DNA of 64,000 bases, taken from NCBI GenBank assembly GCA_905221605.1, contig CAJNDS010002535.1, positions 1,028,001 through 1,092,000 on the forward strand. Direction: 5' to 3'. Of the stretch, positions 37,857 to 48,049 are shown piece by piece; the first letter of the stretch is position 1; every line of letters starts with the position of its first letter. The notes beneath the pieces are model-generated. The model made no database searches. It was not told the DNA's origin and saw only the letters and a list, made by a program, of their open reading frames with translations. The stretch comes from Symbiodinium natans (lineage: Eukaryota > Sar > Dinophyceae > Suessiales > Symbiodiniaceae). The position numbers were made by a program, and so were the translations under genes.

Positions 37857-38517
37857 CCGTCTGTTGAGCTCCAATCCGTCCCACATTTCTCGCAAGCATG
37901 CGAATAGCAGACAGCGACTGAACTGAATCCACGCGGTAGAGACCACGAACAGATTGTCAACCATAGGCAGATCAGAGAGCTCATCGTGGTCCATGGATAC
38001 GCCAGCAGAATCAGTAGGCGGCAGCAATGGCAGAGACAGCTCTAAGTGGAAAGAGGGGCACCCCGAACGAACGAGCCCACACCAACCCCAAACCCCAACC
38101 AAACCCAGAACACACAACAAAACTCGAGCCGAAACACTTCATGAGGCAGTATTGAGACCTATGCCGCAATATTGAGACTCTAGGCGGCTGCACGTTGTTG
38201 GGCTCAGGCTTGTTGCGCAAGAACACGATGCAACACAGAATCATGTGAATGATATGCCACATGTAAGCATGTTGCCTGGTCCTGCTTCAGCCTTTGAGAA
38301 GCTACGGCGTGGCTTGTTTGTCACACTTGCCATTTCCATCTCTCGGCTGTCACGCTTTCCGTTTTCCTCAGCTGCTTTAGGTTGCTGGCAGCGACTGAGT
38401 ATGGTCGCCCAAACTTGGGAAATCAGACTCACACGCCACAGATTTGTTTTAATATTTTGGGGGCTTTAGGGGCATGAGGGCTTCATGGTGAAAGGGTTGC
38501 ATGAAGAGTTTGCCACA
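37857..38517. other. Unique DNA, no supported gene
   Basis: Frames up to ~110 codons on both strands without recognisable domains. No telomere words. Confidence 0.4.
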
Positions 38518-38970
38518 CTAACAGCACGCGTCTGCTCCTTGCCTTCCCGGCTTCGCGTACTCAAAGTCCAGCATCCGGAAAGTACCGTTCTCCTCCAAAA
38601 ACTGGCCCAGGTACCTGATGCTCACTTCCAGCCTTGCTGCTGGATATGTCCTGGCTGAAATCTCCGGCCAGTTCGGCTCACCAGATGACCCTGAGAGCTT
38701 CATGTGGGTTATGGCAGTATTGACAACGGTTGCCTTGGTCCTTTGGGCCATTTGGGCTGGTTCCTCGAGACACCAGGCCCTAACTGCCAAGGCTCCTGAT
38801 GTTTGATTGCGCAAGAAAAAGGTTGCAAATGGGAGGGGGGCGGAGCCATGGGGAGCCCAGAGCAATCCTTCGGTTGGTGTGCTCCTCCGCAGGACCCTGG
38901 CTGATGATCTCCTCCTAGATGTTTCCAGGCAAAATGTGCACACTAGGATCGGCAGCACAGGGGCAGCCAA
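38518..38970 (-). other. Ambiguous coding stretch, either strand
   Basis: On the - strand a 150-codon frame ends with a natural-looking VSIRYLGQFLEENGTFRMLD and a C-terminal double Cys. On the + strand the same DNA, readable from about 38524, gives KVPFSSKNWPRYLML and then ESFMWVMAVLTTVALVLWAI, a possible membrane helix, ending at 38806. Only one can be real. I cannot choose and recognise no family. Confidence 0.3.
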
Positions 38971-40485
38971 GAAGGAGAGAGATGAAGAGAGTTATTCCTT
39001 CGAACCGAGTTCTGGAGCTTTCAACTTACAACCGGGCATGCATATCTCATGCATGTGCATTTGTCGCGTGGGTCCTCATACCTACAGGTTGTGCGTGGGA
39101 CTGAGGGAAGACCTGAACCCTAAGCCCTAGACCGTAAGCCCTCTTATCCCTAGACCCTGAACCCCTAAGCCCTCAACTCTTCTAAGCCCTAAACCCTCAA
39201 CCGCAGCGCTTGTGCCATTTTTGCGCTTGGGCACACTGTTACTCAGCATGCGCCGGAAAAGAAAAGTTGTACGGCGCGTGAACTTTATATTGAGTTGTAG
39301 CTATCTTTTTGGCCTTTGGAGGGTTCCCTTCGTAGGCTTGTAGAGAAGGAACTTCACGCGCGTACTCACTCACACGAAACTAAGAATATGAGCACGTGAA
39401 GGGAGCAAAAGACATGAACATCACGAATCATGTGCCCAGAAAGCTGCTATTCATTGAGGGCAAGATGTCGAAGGTATGTTGCTAAATTGACTCGTATTGG
39501 GCTCCCCTGACAGTCACCAGCTTTCCGGCAGCGGCAGGCCACATTGAAGCGCCGGCGAACATCCGAAGCCGGTCGAAGACGGGAGCCTGAGTAGCTACCC
39601 AGATGGTCCCCACTTTATACCATGAGACTTTCCCAGCAAAATTATCCATTCAGATTAGTTATAGGGCTCCTGGTTTAGCGCAGTTCAGCCCGAAACTCTA
39701 TACCCTTCAGGACTTAGAACTGTCGGGGCGGGGCGTATTGCAAGCTCAGTTTCAGGCTGTCGGAGATGCGCTCAAAGCCTCATCTCATGCGCTGCACAAC
39801 GCAGATCCCCTCCTTGGTAGGCCAGTGGTATTAAACGCCACTTAAGTGGGGAATATACCTTAAACTGTATAAAAGGGATCCGTAGTATGATTTAAGGTAT
39901 ATTCCTTATTTGAGGGGTTTTAAGGGCTGTTTGGGACCATGAACGCCAGGCGCCGCTGCAGCGCGCTCGATCGGCCAAGGCCGAGAAAAGGGCCGCCAAG
40001 GACGTAGGGCACGGGGCCGAAAGAGCTGCTTTTCTACGGTTCCAGGTTTAAGGCTTAGGGTTTAGAGTTGCGTTTATACGGTTCAGGGTTGAAGGTTTAG
40101 GGTGGTTTTTCTATACGGTTCAAGGTTTGAGGTTTAGGGTTGAGGGTTGCTTTTCTACGGTTCAAGGTTTATAGGGTTTAGGGCATGTAGGGTTTAGGGG
40201 CGCACTCCACGACCGTTGCTCCAACGATGTCTGTTCCTGAGCAAAATAGTAGAACTTTATTCCTCCACCTTAAACCCTAAACCCTAAACCCTAAACCCGA
40301 AACCCTAAACCCTAAACCCATAACCCTGAACCCTAAACCCTAAGCTTTATTCCTCCATCGTGCAGGCGGCGCGGGCGAGCCACGCGAACGGCCTCTTCAT
40401 CGACACTCTGCCGCGCTGATCCCTTTGGGGCATCCTAAACCCTAAGCCCTAAATCCTAAGCCCTGGTATGAGGAACTTAACCGTT
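38971..40485. other. Telomere-motif-rich intergenic DNA
   Basis: CCCTAAA-like words at 39115-39205 and 40270-40345, TTTAGGG-like words at 40045-40200. A short perfect CCCTAAA run sits at 40272-40320. No gene is supported. Confidence 0.6.
40030..40200. repeat. ~50 bp tandem repeat with TTTAGGG words
   Basis: Four units, each TTTTCTACGGTTCAAGGTTT or a close variant followed by GGTTTAGGGTTG. A telomere-like word is embedded in each unit. Confidence 0.75.
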
Positions 40486-42770
40486 TCAAGCATGAGCACT
40501 GGTCTGGTGTAGAAAGGACTTTGCTTGAGGATAGGTGTCTCTGGAGGCAAACTCATGGCTTGTCTGTCTGCGACATTCTAGCTTCCCGCTTCTGAGGAAA
40601 GCCAAATCCGCCTCCGGTGAGTTTGCTGATGACGCTCTGGCACCCGGCTGAGTTGAACACCAGAGCGCCAGGAAGTTGCACCGCCATTTCAGGTTGGCCA
40701 CAGGCGATGAAGGCTCCGCAGGAGAGGCGAAAGCAACCTTCGAGTTCACAGATCCCTCTGGCAAGCCGAGCGCCCAGAGTCGCTGCCAAGGTGCTTGCCT
40801 ACTCTTTCGGCTGCCTTGTCTCCTTTCCGCCGAGAGAGAGGAGCGAGAGCGAGATCTCATTCCGACCCGTCAAACGGGCGTGCCTTTGGGGGGGGCAAGG
40901 GGGGGGGGGGAGACGGGGGAGGGAGGGAGGAGGGAAAGGGCGAATTACAGGTTGTCCACTTGCACAGCACAGCACATCTCCCCATAAAGACTGATTGAAA
41001 GAAAGAAGTAAAGTAAATAAAAAGGAAAGACCGAAACTAGTGCAGAAAGGGACGCCAAACAACAGGCCAGATACAGCAGTATACAACTGTATAGTTATAA
41101 GTGTAGCGATAAGCGTAAATGCAGTACATACACATAATATATCATATATATTTATATACACACACACACATTTACACATATTCATACATATGTGTATGTA
41201 TTATGATGAAGATGAGCAAAACGAGAGGGCTTTGATTACCCCAGTTTTCTGACAGGCATGTGCGGCAGTATTGTTTATCGCATGCATGATGGAATGCCCA
41301 AAGCTCTTAACAATCGAAGCTGAGCATTAAACTTGGGTCCTCTGATGCTGCACATGTGAAGGGTCTGGAGCCTCGGAAATGGAAGCCACGGACGGATTCC
41401 AGAAGAACTTGAGCTCTCCGGACCTGCGGAAGCAAACGATTTGCAGCGTGGTTGAATCCACGCCGGCGTGCTACTTCTTCAGAGCTGTGCCACAAGATCA
41501 CCCAATTCATACATTCTGGAATCCAGAGAGGAAATTGCACCTCAACCAAGGATTCGAAAGCCGCCAGCCCGAACTCTGAACAACACCGAGCCGAACCGTT
41601 ACAATTGAAATCCTCGCTAAACTCGTTGTCATCCCCGTACCTGCTCCGAGGCTCGCTTCCCCTCACGCCCCGCTGAATTCTTGGCTTTCGCTTAACGCAC
41701 CCCGGTCGTCTCTTGTCAGCAGATCCGGTTTTGGGTGGCTTCAAGGTTGCTCTCACAGGGTGCGCTGAGTGGAGGAGCTGTGTGCCTGATCGCTTGTAGT
41801 CGCCCTGCACGCCGTGCCATAAAACCCTGGGCACTGGCGGCGCTCAGTGTAGCAGATGTGTCAGGGGTTAAGCTTAACTTTAAGGCTTATTTGAAAGGCT
41901 AAGTTACTTGCTTGAATTGAACTAAGACATGTTTGGAAAGCCTTGCCCTTCTGTGTGCTGCCGCGTGAGGTCAGAACCGATATCTTGCCCCGAGCCACGG
42001 ATCAAGCTAGGCGTGGGCTATAGTGGGCTGTTAGTCTGTGGAAGGCTCAGCACTTTTTGCTTGTCGTGTTGCCTTGCCTGCATTGGATTGAGCCTTTCAT
42101 GATTTGCGAAGTTGGTTACGTTGCACCGGCTTCAAGAGCGTAGGTACAGAAGCTTCATATGGCACAGCTCAGAGCACATTTGCGACGTTTTGTAGAGTGC
42201 CAGTATGAATGACCCATGGGCATGGCTCGTGGTCGCAGGAAGCGTTGGATGTCTGTGCAAAAAATACTGGCGGCGCTGCTCAACTGCTTGTGCCAAGGAG
42301 AGCTTCAATGCTGTCTATGCGGACATGCACGATGGTGACAAAAAGGCAGCTCATGAGCGTGAACTGATTCTTACTAGGGAGTTAGGGACTTCTAGTGCCC
42401 TGTAGAATCAATTTCTTAGGGATTTCAAAGGTCCCTGATTCCAAGGTTGCAAGCAGAGCACTCAGCGACGCTCAAAGCATGCTAAGCTGGCACAGGCTGT
42501 GGACATCAATGCGGGCAAGATGACCATCAAACCCAGCGGCAACACTCAGACCTGGGTCCGGGACGTTAGCTTCGGAACCATCCAAGTATATATTGCTACT
42601 TCTGTCTAGTGCATGCCTGGTGCATGGAGCGGCCCTCTTGTCATCGGGGCCCTGGGTGTACATGCAAAAGTTGTGAAGCGAGTTCTGCAGCGGCTGGGTC
42701 ATGCACAATGAAGGTTGGTGTGGTTTTGTGTTTCCCGCAGTAGTAGTGAGTTCGAGGTGGTCCTTGAATT
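40486..42770. other. Intergenic DNA without a supported gene
   Basis: Contains a G-rich tract at 40888-40940 and a (CA)n/(TA)n microsatellite at 41125-41195. Frames at 41307-41834 (-) and 42205-42405 (+, 66 codons) have no recognisable domain. The latter starts MNDPWAWLVVAGSVGCLC and could be a small gene, but there is no further support. Confidence 0.45.
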
Positions 42771-43690
42771 ATTTTATTAGTATTATTACGTTCTTCATTC
42801 GTTAAAAATAATAAATCAAAAGAACGTAACATAATATAGTAAATGAAGTGGATAAAACATGCTAATGTTGGCCCGTAGATTTACTATTATTAAATAGCTA
42901 ATTTATGGGCCTTTCATGTGTTTGTCCAATCATTACAACATTTTAGGTGGCCATTGGATTCTCTTTTCTTGTGGGTTTCATTCATACCGAGCGGAAGTCC
43001 TGCCAGCGCATCACGCGTCGAGGCTGCAAGGCGGCACGCATCTCCGGCGTCAGGTCGGCCTGAATGGCAGCAGTCGAGCGTCAAAGACAAAGGCAAGAAA
43101 TACAGGCAGCACCGAAGCGAACGCAAGAGGTGAGCATCACGCAGGACTTGAAGAAATTCGGCTGAGGAAAAGGCACTTGGAACTGAAGAATTACTAACCG
43201 GCTTAGAGACCAGTCCAACCGCAACACCCATCACACCTTGAGACCCTATTAACGCCTGGTGAAGAAAACCACAATCTTAATATAGGATTCTCTGGGTATT
43301 ACGACCTTAGAAATTAGACCAGAAAGCTCACCCCTTTGGAACCAGGAAATAAGGCTAGGTTTTCTAGGGTGTGACAGATGACCCCGGGTGCTGACGAGGA
43401 TGTGAAGAGAACTAACTCATTATCAAAATTATAAGGAATGAAGCGACACATGAATACAGTAATAGTGTGTGAACGAAGTCCAGAAATGATTGGAGAACGA
43501 AATGAATCAATTGGCCCGTGTTTTTTTCTTAATTTACCCTACGGTAATCAGGAAAGAACGACGTGGGGACATAATATAATTAATTATCTTCACGAGTCTT
43601 ATTATATTCATTGGCCCATATCTACTCTATAAAACGCTACGGTCAAACAAGCCCTATGCGGTGCGTCACGCCTCGGAGCGCCCCAGCCCC
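42771..43690. other. AT-rich unique DNA flanking the Helitron-like block
   Basis: Noticeably AT-richer than the block to its right, for example runs of TTATTTTATTAGTATTATTA at 42769 and AATATAATTAATTATC at 43575. No gene. Composition changes sharply near 43640. Confidence 0.5.
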
Positions 43691-45019
43691 AAAATTTTCT
43701 GGAAATTTCTGGACCCCGGCGAGCAAGCCGCTTTGGCCTACCCGGGTCTGGATCTCCTGCAGCCCTTCCATGATCTCCAGGTTCGACAGGCTGCGGTGCC
43801 CGCTGCCGTCCTCGTTGGGCACGGTGTACATGAAGCTGTTCTGCTGCAGGTTGACCATGGTCCGGAAGAGGTAGTTCCAGAGCGTGAAGCCGAAGGTCCA
43901 GTCCCGTCGGAACTGGGTCTCGGCGCGGCGCTGCATGGCGCTGGCCCACGCGTGCACCTCCACGGGGGGGGCCTTGGGGTTCCGGGCTCTCCGGTTCTTC
44001 TCGCGGTCTTGGCGCGCCGCCGCGCCGTTCCGCTCGTCGCTCCTCTTTTGCGCGTCGGGGCAGGCGGTGGCGTGCTTGAAGCAGAAGCAGAAGGCCGTGG
44101 CGAAGTAGAGGGGCCGGAACTGGTCGATGAGCTGGTTGCCCGTGCACACCTCCAGGGTTTCCATCTTCTTTTCGGCGCCTTGGGGGCGGAGCTGGGTTTC
44201 CAGGTCGTTCAGGGCCGCCACCGCCACCGCGTTCGGGTCCTCGTGGTCCTCGCTGCAGCCCTCCGCCGCGATGGCCCTGGGGCGCTGTTGGGCGAAGACC
44301 TCGCCCGCGTGCCCTGCGTCTTCGATTCGTCCGTCCGTGGGCGTGGCCGCCTTCTGCGGCTGGAGCTTGTCGTCGTCGTTCTCTCCCTCGACGCCCAGGG
44401 TGTGGATCACCTTCAGCACTTCCGTTGGCACGGCGTCTTCGGGAAGCTGGGCCGCCGTCGCTCGGACGGCGGCCTCCTCGATCTGCTGATAGGCCGGGTG
44501 GCCCAGCTTCTTCATGTCCAGGATGAGCTGCACGACCACTTCGCGCCGCACGTTGGCTTGGTGGATCAGGGTCTTGATTTCCGCGTCCGTGGTCTGCCCG
44601 GTCTTGTTGGTCTTCAGGAGCACGCGCACCACCTCGCCCAGGTGTTTGCCCGCGCGCGGCAGCGCGCTGGGCCGCTCCGCTTCCGCGGCGTCCGCGCGCT
44701 CTTCGTGTTCCTGCAGCGTCTTCAGCATGTCTTCCCAGGGCAGTGGGAAGCTCAGGGCGTTGCCCCTGGCGCCGAGGCGGTGCCGCGTCGCGTGTGCCTT
44801 GGCGTCCAGCGGCGCGGCTTCGCTGCGGTGCTTGGCCTCCATGGAGAAGCACAGGAGCGTGGTCACGCAGGGCGACGCGCAGATCATCTCCATGACGGTG
44901 ACCTTGTCTCGGTAGAGGCGCTCTGGTGCGTAGCCGGTCCACATGTCGTTGCAGAGGCTCAGGGGCGGGAGCTGGTTCTTCGCGAGGTGCTCGGCGCAGT
45001 CTCCTCGCAGTGCCGGCAC
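43643..45019 (-). pseudogene. Helitron-like protein: DUF6570-like and helitron-N-like segments
   Basis: A 458-codon frame. Residues ~15-105 read PPLSLCNDMWTGYAPERLYR, VTVMEMICASPCVTTL and GNALSFPLPWEDML, the pattern of the DUF6570 domain found next to Helitron helicases. Residues ~125-210 are helical and acidic. Residues 288-320 (CTGNQLIDQFRPLYFATAFC) resemble the start of the Helitron helicase-like N domain. Residues 355-430 (WASAMQRRAETQFRRDWTF, LWNYLFRTMVNLQQNSFM) continue that domain. From residue ~439 (KFPENFG) it is repeat sequence. Rep motifs are absent, so the copy is truncated. The domain names are from memory of family patterns. Confidence 0.5.
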
Positions 45020-45966
45020 AGCGTTCCCTCTTTCGGGTGTTCTGGGTCTGCGGGGCAGTGGTGGTCCTCCGGGCAGCAGAGCACGTCTCCCTCTCCTGGC
45101 ACGTGCACCTTCCAGTCGTCGAAGTTCGTGAAGTCGCTCAGCTTGATGTTGCCGGTCAGGTCATCGTAGAGGTTCAGGTATTTCCGGAGGCTCAGGAGCT
45201 CGTGCAGTCGTCGGCCTTCTTTCGGCCCTGTCCCTCTTTGCCTTCTTCGTGTTCCAGAGGTCGGTGCCAGCGGATGCTGTTGGCTTCTTCGGTTTCGGTC
45301 ACGCTGGGATGGATGCAGGCGCACGAGAAGCAGATCAGCGACTCCACTCCGCTGCCTGCTGTGGCTTTGCTCAGGCTTGCCAGGGCGGTTCGATCTCGGG
45401 AGCGTCCGGCGATCGGTGCTTGTGCGCGGCACTTGATGGCCACGGCCTCGTTGTAGATGCTGGGCAAGGCGTCTCGTGGCCGCGGCTGTGGCATGTGCTG
45501 CATGCAGGCTGTCAGGTGGCGTTTGTGGCTCTGCTCCACGTGTCGGTGCAGATCCTGCTCGGTTCCGTCTGCTCGCGCCCATGTGCAGCCGCGGAACGCG
45601 CAGAAGGCCCGCGGCCAGGCCTCGCCAGCGTCCACGTTGGCGGGGCGGCGCCAGCGGGTCCTCTCGCAGGTGCTCCTTTGCGAGGTGCGCGAGCGCTTCT
45701 TCCAGCGCGCGTCTCGGATGCGTGTTCTTGCCCTCCGGCGCGATTTCTCCTTTTGCCAATTCTTCCAGCAGGTCTGCTTGGGGCTTCTCTGCCGTCGTGT
45801 GGGGCTGTCTGTTGCCCAGTGCCTGGGCCAGTTGGGCCTTGCCTTTGGCCGCAGGCCCTGCGCTGCTGCCTGTGCTGTTTGAATCATGCCCTACGCTTCG
45901 TGCCTTCGGCCATGGGCAGCGAAAGCTAACACCTGAAAAGAGATCCCTGAACGCATTCCGCTGCAA
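43691..45966 (-). mobile_element. Helitron-like element, N-terminal region of the Rep/helicase protein
   Basis: GC-rich - strand block whose joined reading resembles the N-terminal part of dinoflagellate Helitron-type proteins: C2H2 finger, CFSCAC cluster, LYDDLTGNIKLSDF, CRHC, a DUF6570-like domain and a QFRPLYFATAF helitron-like segment. It ends where the reading reaches KFPENFG inside an AAATTTCC-type repeat, before any HUH nuclease or helicase motif. Three frame changes. Helitron termini could not be recognised. Confidence 0.5.
44990..45966 (-). pseudogene. Helitron-like protein, upstream part in two frames
   Basis: From 45966 the reading is ALGNRQPHTTAEKPQADLLE and KGEIAPEGKNTHPRRALEEA until about 45650. 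It then passes to the frame of 45192-45887: FCAFRGCTWARADGTEQDLH with HVEQSHKRH (C-x4-C-x14-H-x4-H finger), ALPSIYNEAVAIKCRAQA and SLICFSCACIHP. After 45195 it returns to the first frame: LRKYLNLYDDLTGNIKLSDF, FDDWKVHVPGEGDVLCCPED and GTLCRHCEE. The next residues are in the frame of the 458-codon ORF. Zinc-binding clusters of this kind precede the DUF6570-like part in related proteins. Confidence 0.5.
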
Positions 45967-46480
45967 TAGCCCATGCCTCTAACGTCGACCTCACAAAGCT
46001 AATCGGAAGGGACCTGCTGGCACGCGCGAGGTGGGAAGTGTAAGTTCCGTACGCCTTCACGCGGATCCATTCGGCTCCATGCGGCTCCATGCGGCTCCAT
46101 GCGGCTTCAGTGGGTTTGGGGGTAAGATCAAAAGCCCGTCCTCAATGCATCCCCGAGTTGTGCTGCGTTTGTTCGTGACATGCGTTCTAATGCCCCGAGC
46201 TGTGCTCCGCTTAACCGCGACATACGTTCTAATTCACGCAGCAAGAATACGGGCATCCAAGATAAGAAGGCTGCGTCCGTTTCCTAAATTTCCTGAAAAT
46301 TTTGGGTGTGTAAATTGTCGGGAAATTTTGGAAAGCGATGAAGCAAATTTTCCGGAAATTTAGGGACCGAGGCTTCAGGCTACCCGGAACCAGAAATTTT
46401 CCAGAATTTAGGGGAACGAATCCGGCTTGCGGCCGTTGAAGAGGCCTAGCCTTTCAAAGGGCACAGCCCAGGCCCCAAAA
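45967..46480. repeat. AAATTTCC/GGAAATTT-rich region
   Basis: From 46275 to 46500, palindromic words such as CCTAAATTTCCTGAAAATTT, GGAAATTTTGG and CCGGAAATTTAGGG recur. The same type of word occurs at 43690-43720 on the other side of the Helitron-like block. A short GGCTCCATGC triplication lies at 46071-46105. Confidence 0.7.
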
Positions 46481-46489
46481 TTTCCCGGA

Positions 46490-47372
46490 AATTTAGGGTT
46501 TCAAGGCTTCAGGGCCTGTGTTTAGGGTTTCAGGGCCTTAGGGCCTGTGTTTAGGGTTTCAGGGCCCGGCGTTTAGGGTTTCAAGGCCGCAAAGCCTGTG
46601 TTTAGGGTTTCAGGGCCTCAGGGCCTGTGTTTAGGGTTTCAGGGCCCAGCGTTTAGGGTTTCAAGGCCTTAGGGCCTGTGTTTAGGGTTTCAGGGCCTCA
46701 GGGCCTGTGTTTAGGGTTTCAGGGGTTTAGGGTTTCAGGGCCTCAGGGCCTGTGTTTAGGGTTTCAAGGCTTGTTTTGGGTTTCAGTGCCTCAGGGCCTG
46801 TGTTTAGGGTTTCAGGGCCCAGCGTTTAGGGTTTCAAGGTATCAGGGCCTGTGTTTAGGGTTTCAGGGCCTCAGGGCCTGTGTTTAGGGTTCCAGGGCCC
46901 AGCGTTTAGGGTTTCAAGGCCTCAAAGCCTGTGTTTAGGGTTTAAAGGCCTCAGGGCCTGTGTTTAGGGTTTCACGGCCCAGCGTTTAGGGTTTCAAGGC
47001 CTCAGGGCCTGTGTTTGGGGTTTCAGGGTCTCAGGGCCTGTGTTTAGGGTTTTTAGGGTTTCAAGGCCTCAGGGCCTGTGTTTAGGGTTTCAGGGCCTCA
47101 GGGCCTGTGTTGAGGGTTTCAAGGCCTCAGGGCCTGTGTTTAGGGTTTCAGGGCCTCAGGGCCTGTGTTTAGGGTTTCAGGGCTCAGCGTTTAGGGTTTC
47201 AAGGCCTCAGGGCCTGTGTTTAGGGTTTCAGGGCCCAGCGTTTAGGGTTGCAAGGCCTCAGGGCCTGTGTTTAGGGTTTCAGGGCCCAGCGTTTAGGGTT
47301 TCAAGGCCTTAGGGCCTGTGTTTAGGGTTTCAGGGCCTCAGGGCCTGTGTTTAGGGTTTCAGGGGTTTAGGG
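46490..47372 (+). repeat. TTTAGGG-containing minisatellite, left part
   Basis: Units of 29 bp (TTTCAGGGCCTCAGGGCCTG followed by TGTTTAGGG) alternate with 22 bp units (GGGCCCAGCG in the middle). Every unit ends in TTTAGGG. The same array resumes at 56238, directly after the LTR element, so the element split one array. Frames with Gly-Leu-Cys-Leu-Gly-Phe-Gln repeats come from this array. Confidence 0.95.
47368..47372. other. Target site duplication TAGGG, left
   Basis: The five bases TAGGG directly before the left LTR equal the five bases at 56238-56242 directly after the right LTR. Five bp is the usual duplication size for Ty1/copia integrase. Because the target is a TAGGG-rich array, part of the match could be chance. 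Confidence 0.7.
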
Positions 47373-47678
47373 TACGGGGGGGGGCAACCAAAGGGGGAAA
47401 GGAATCAACCCCGAAGACCGCCCAGAACTTATATTCCCCAGATCGACCAGCACAACAAGCACAGAACACGGACCAGGAGAACCAGGGAAGGGAGTAAAGG
47501 GGGCCTATGCCTAAGCACCTAGGAACCAACCCCAACCCCAACCACGCGGGCTCTACCTTTTTTGAGCTTGTGGCCTTAGTACTTCTGGCCATCTTGAGCC
47601 AAACAAGGTTTCCGGGTACGTTGACCCTTTCAACTCCCAACACTAACTCCTTTCTACAATACCAGCTGCAGCTCCGCA
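47373..47678 (-). repeat. 3' LTR of the LTR element (306 bp)
   Basis: On the - strand it starts TGCGGAGCTGCAGC and ends CCCCCCGTA, with nine Gs in the + strand run (seven in the other LTR). Otherwise it is identical to the 5' LTR except at 47593 (C here, T at 56152). It contains TTTGGCTCAAG on the - strand, which equals the last 11 bases of the dinoflagellate spliced leader. Confidence 0.95.
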
Positions 47679-47690
47679 CTCCCCCTGTCC
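47679..47690 (-). promoter_or_regulatory. Polypurine tract
   Basis: On the - strand, GGACAGGGGGAG lies directly before the 3' LTR's TG. A purine run in this position primes plus-strand DNA synthesis in LTR elements. Confidence 0.7.
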
Positions 47691-48049
47691 TAGGATTTCC
47701 TAGGACACATTGGAGGTGCAGATCTTTGGCCAAAAACTGCCATTAGGGCAGCAGCCAGCTGCTTGAAATGCACAATATGGTTTTACGTCATCCAGGACGA
47801 AATTATAGCACATTGGCTAAACCCACTAACCACAGAGAATCTTTTTTCCACCATGATCCTCTTATCATTGAAGACTCTTCGGCCTTCTTCACCACAAACC
47901 GTGGTCTTCGCTACGCGAAAAACTACTGACTTCTACTATCAGGGATTTCCATACCCTTAATAGTAACCACCACATTTTCAGCGCATTGGCCGATCCAGCG
48001 CACCTGTCTCCAGAAAGAGAAAAACCATCCCTTCATCCATACCATCCAG
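47691..48049 (-). other. 3' untranslated region of the LTR element
   Basis: About 360 bp between the ORF B stop and the polypurine tract. No domain or third ORF is visible on the element strand. It may hold RNA-packaging or pairing signals. A 65-codon + strand frame at 47763-47960 is probably incidental. Confidence 0.5.

Noticed and set aside
43661-45169. A 502-codon + strand frame
   Set aside because: It is antisense to the Helitron-like protein, in GC-rich DNA where antisense frames stay open. Only the - strand shows domain-like motifs.
46490-47372. Frames with repeating GLCLGFQG peptides
   Set aside because: Produced by the 29/22 bp TTTAGGG-containing minisatellite.
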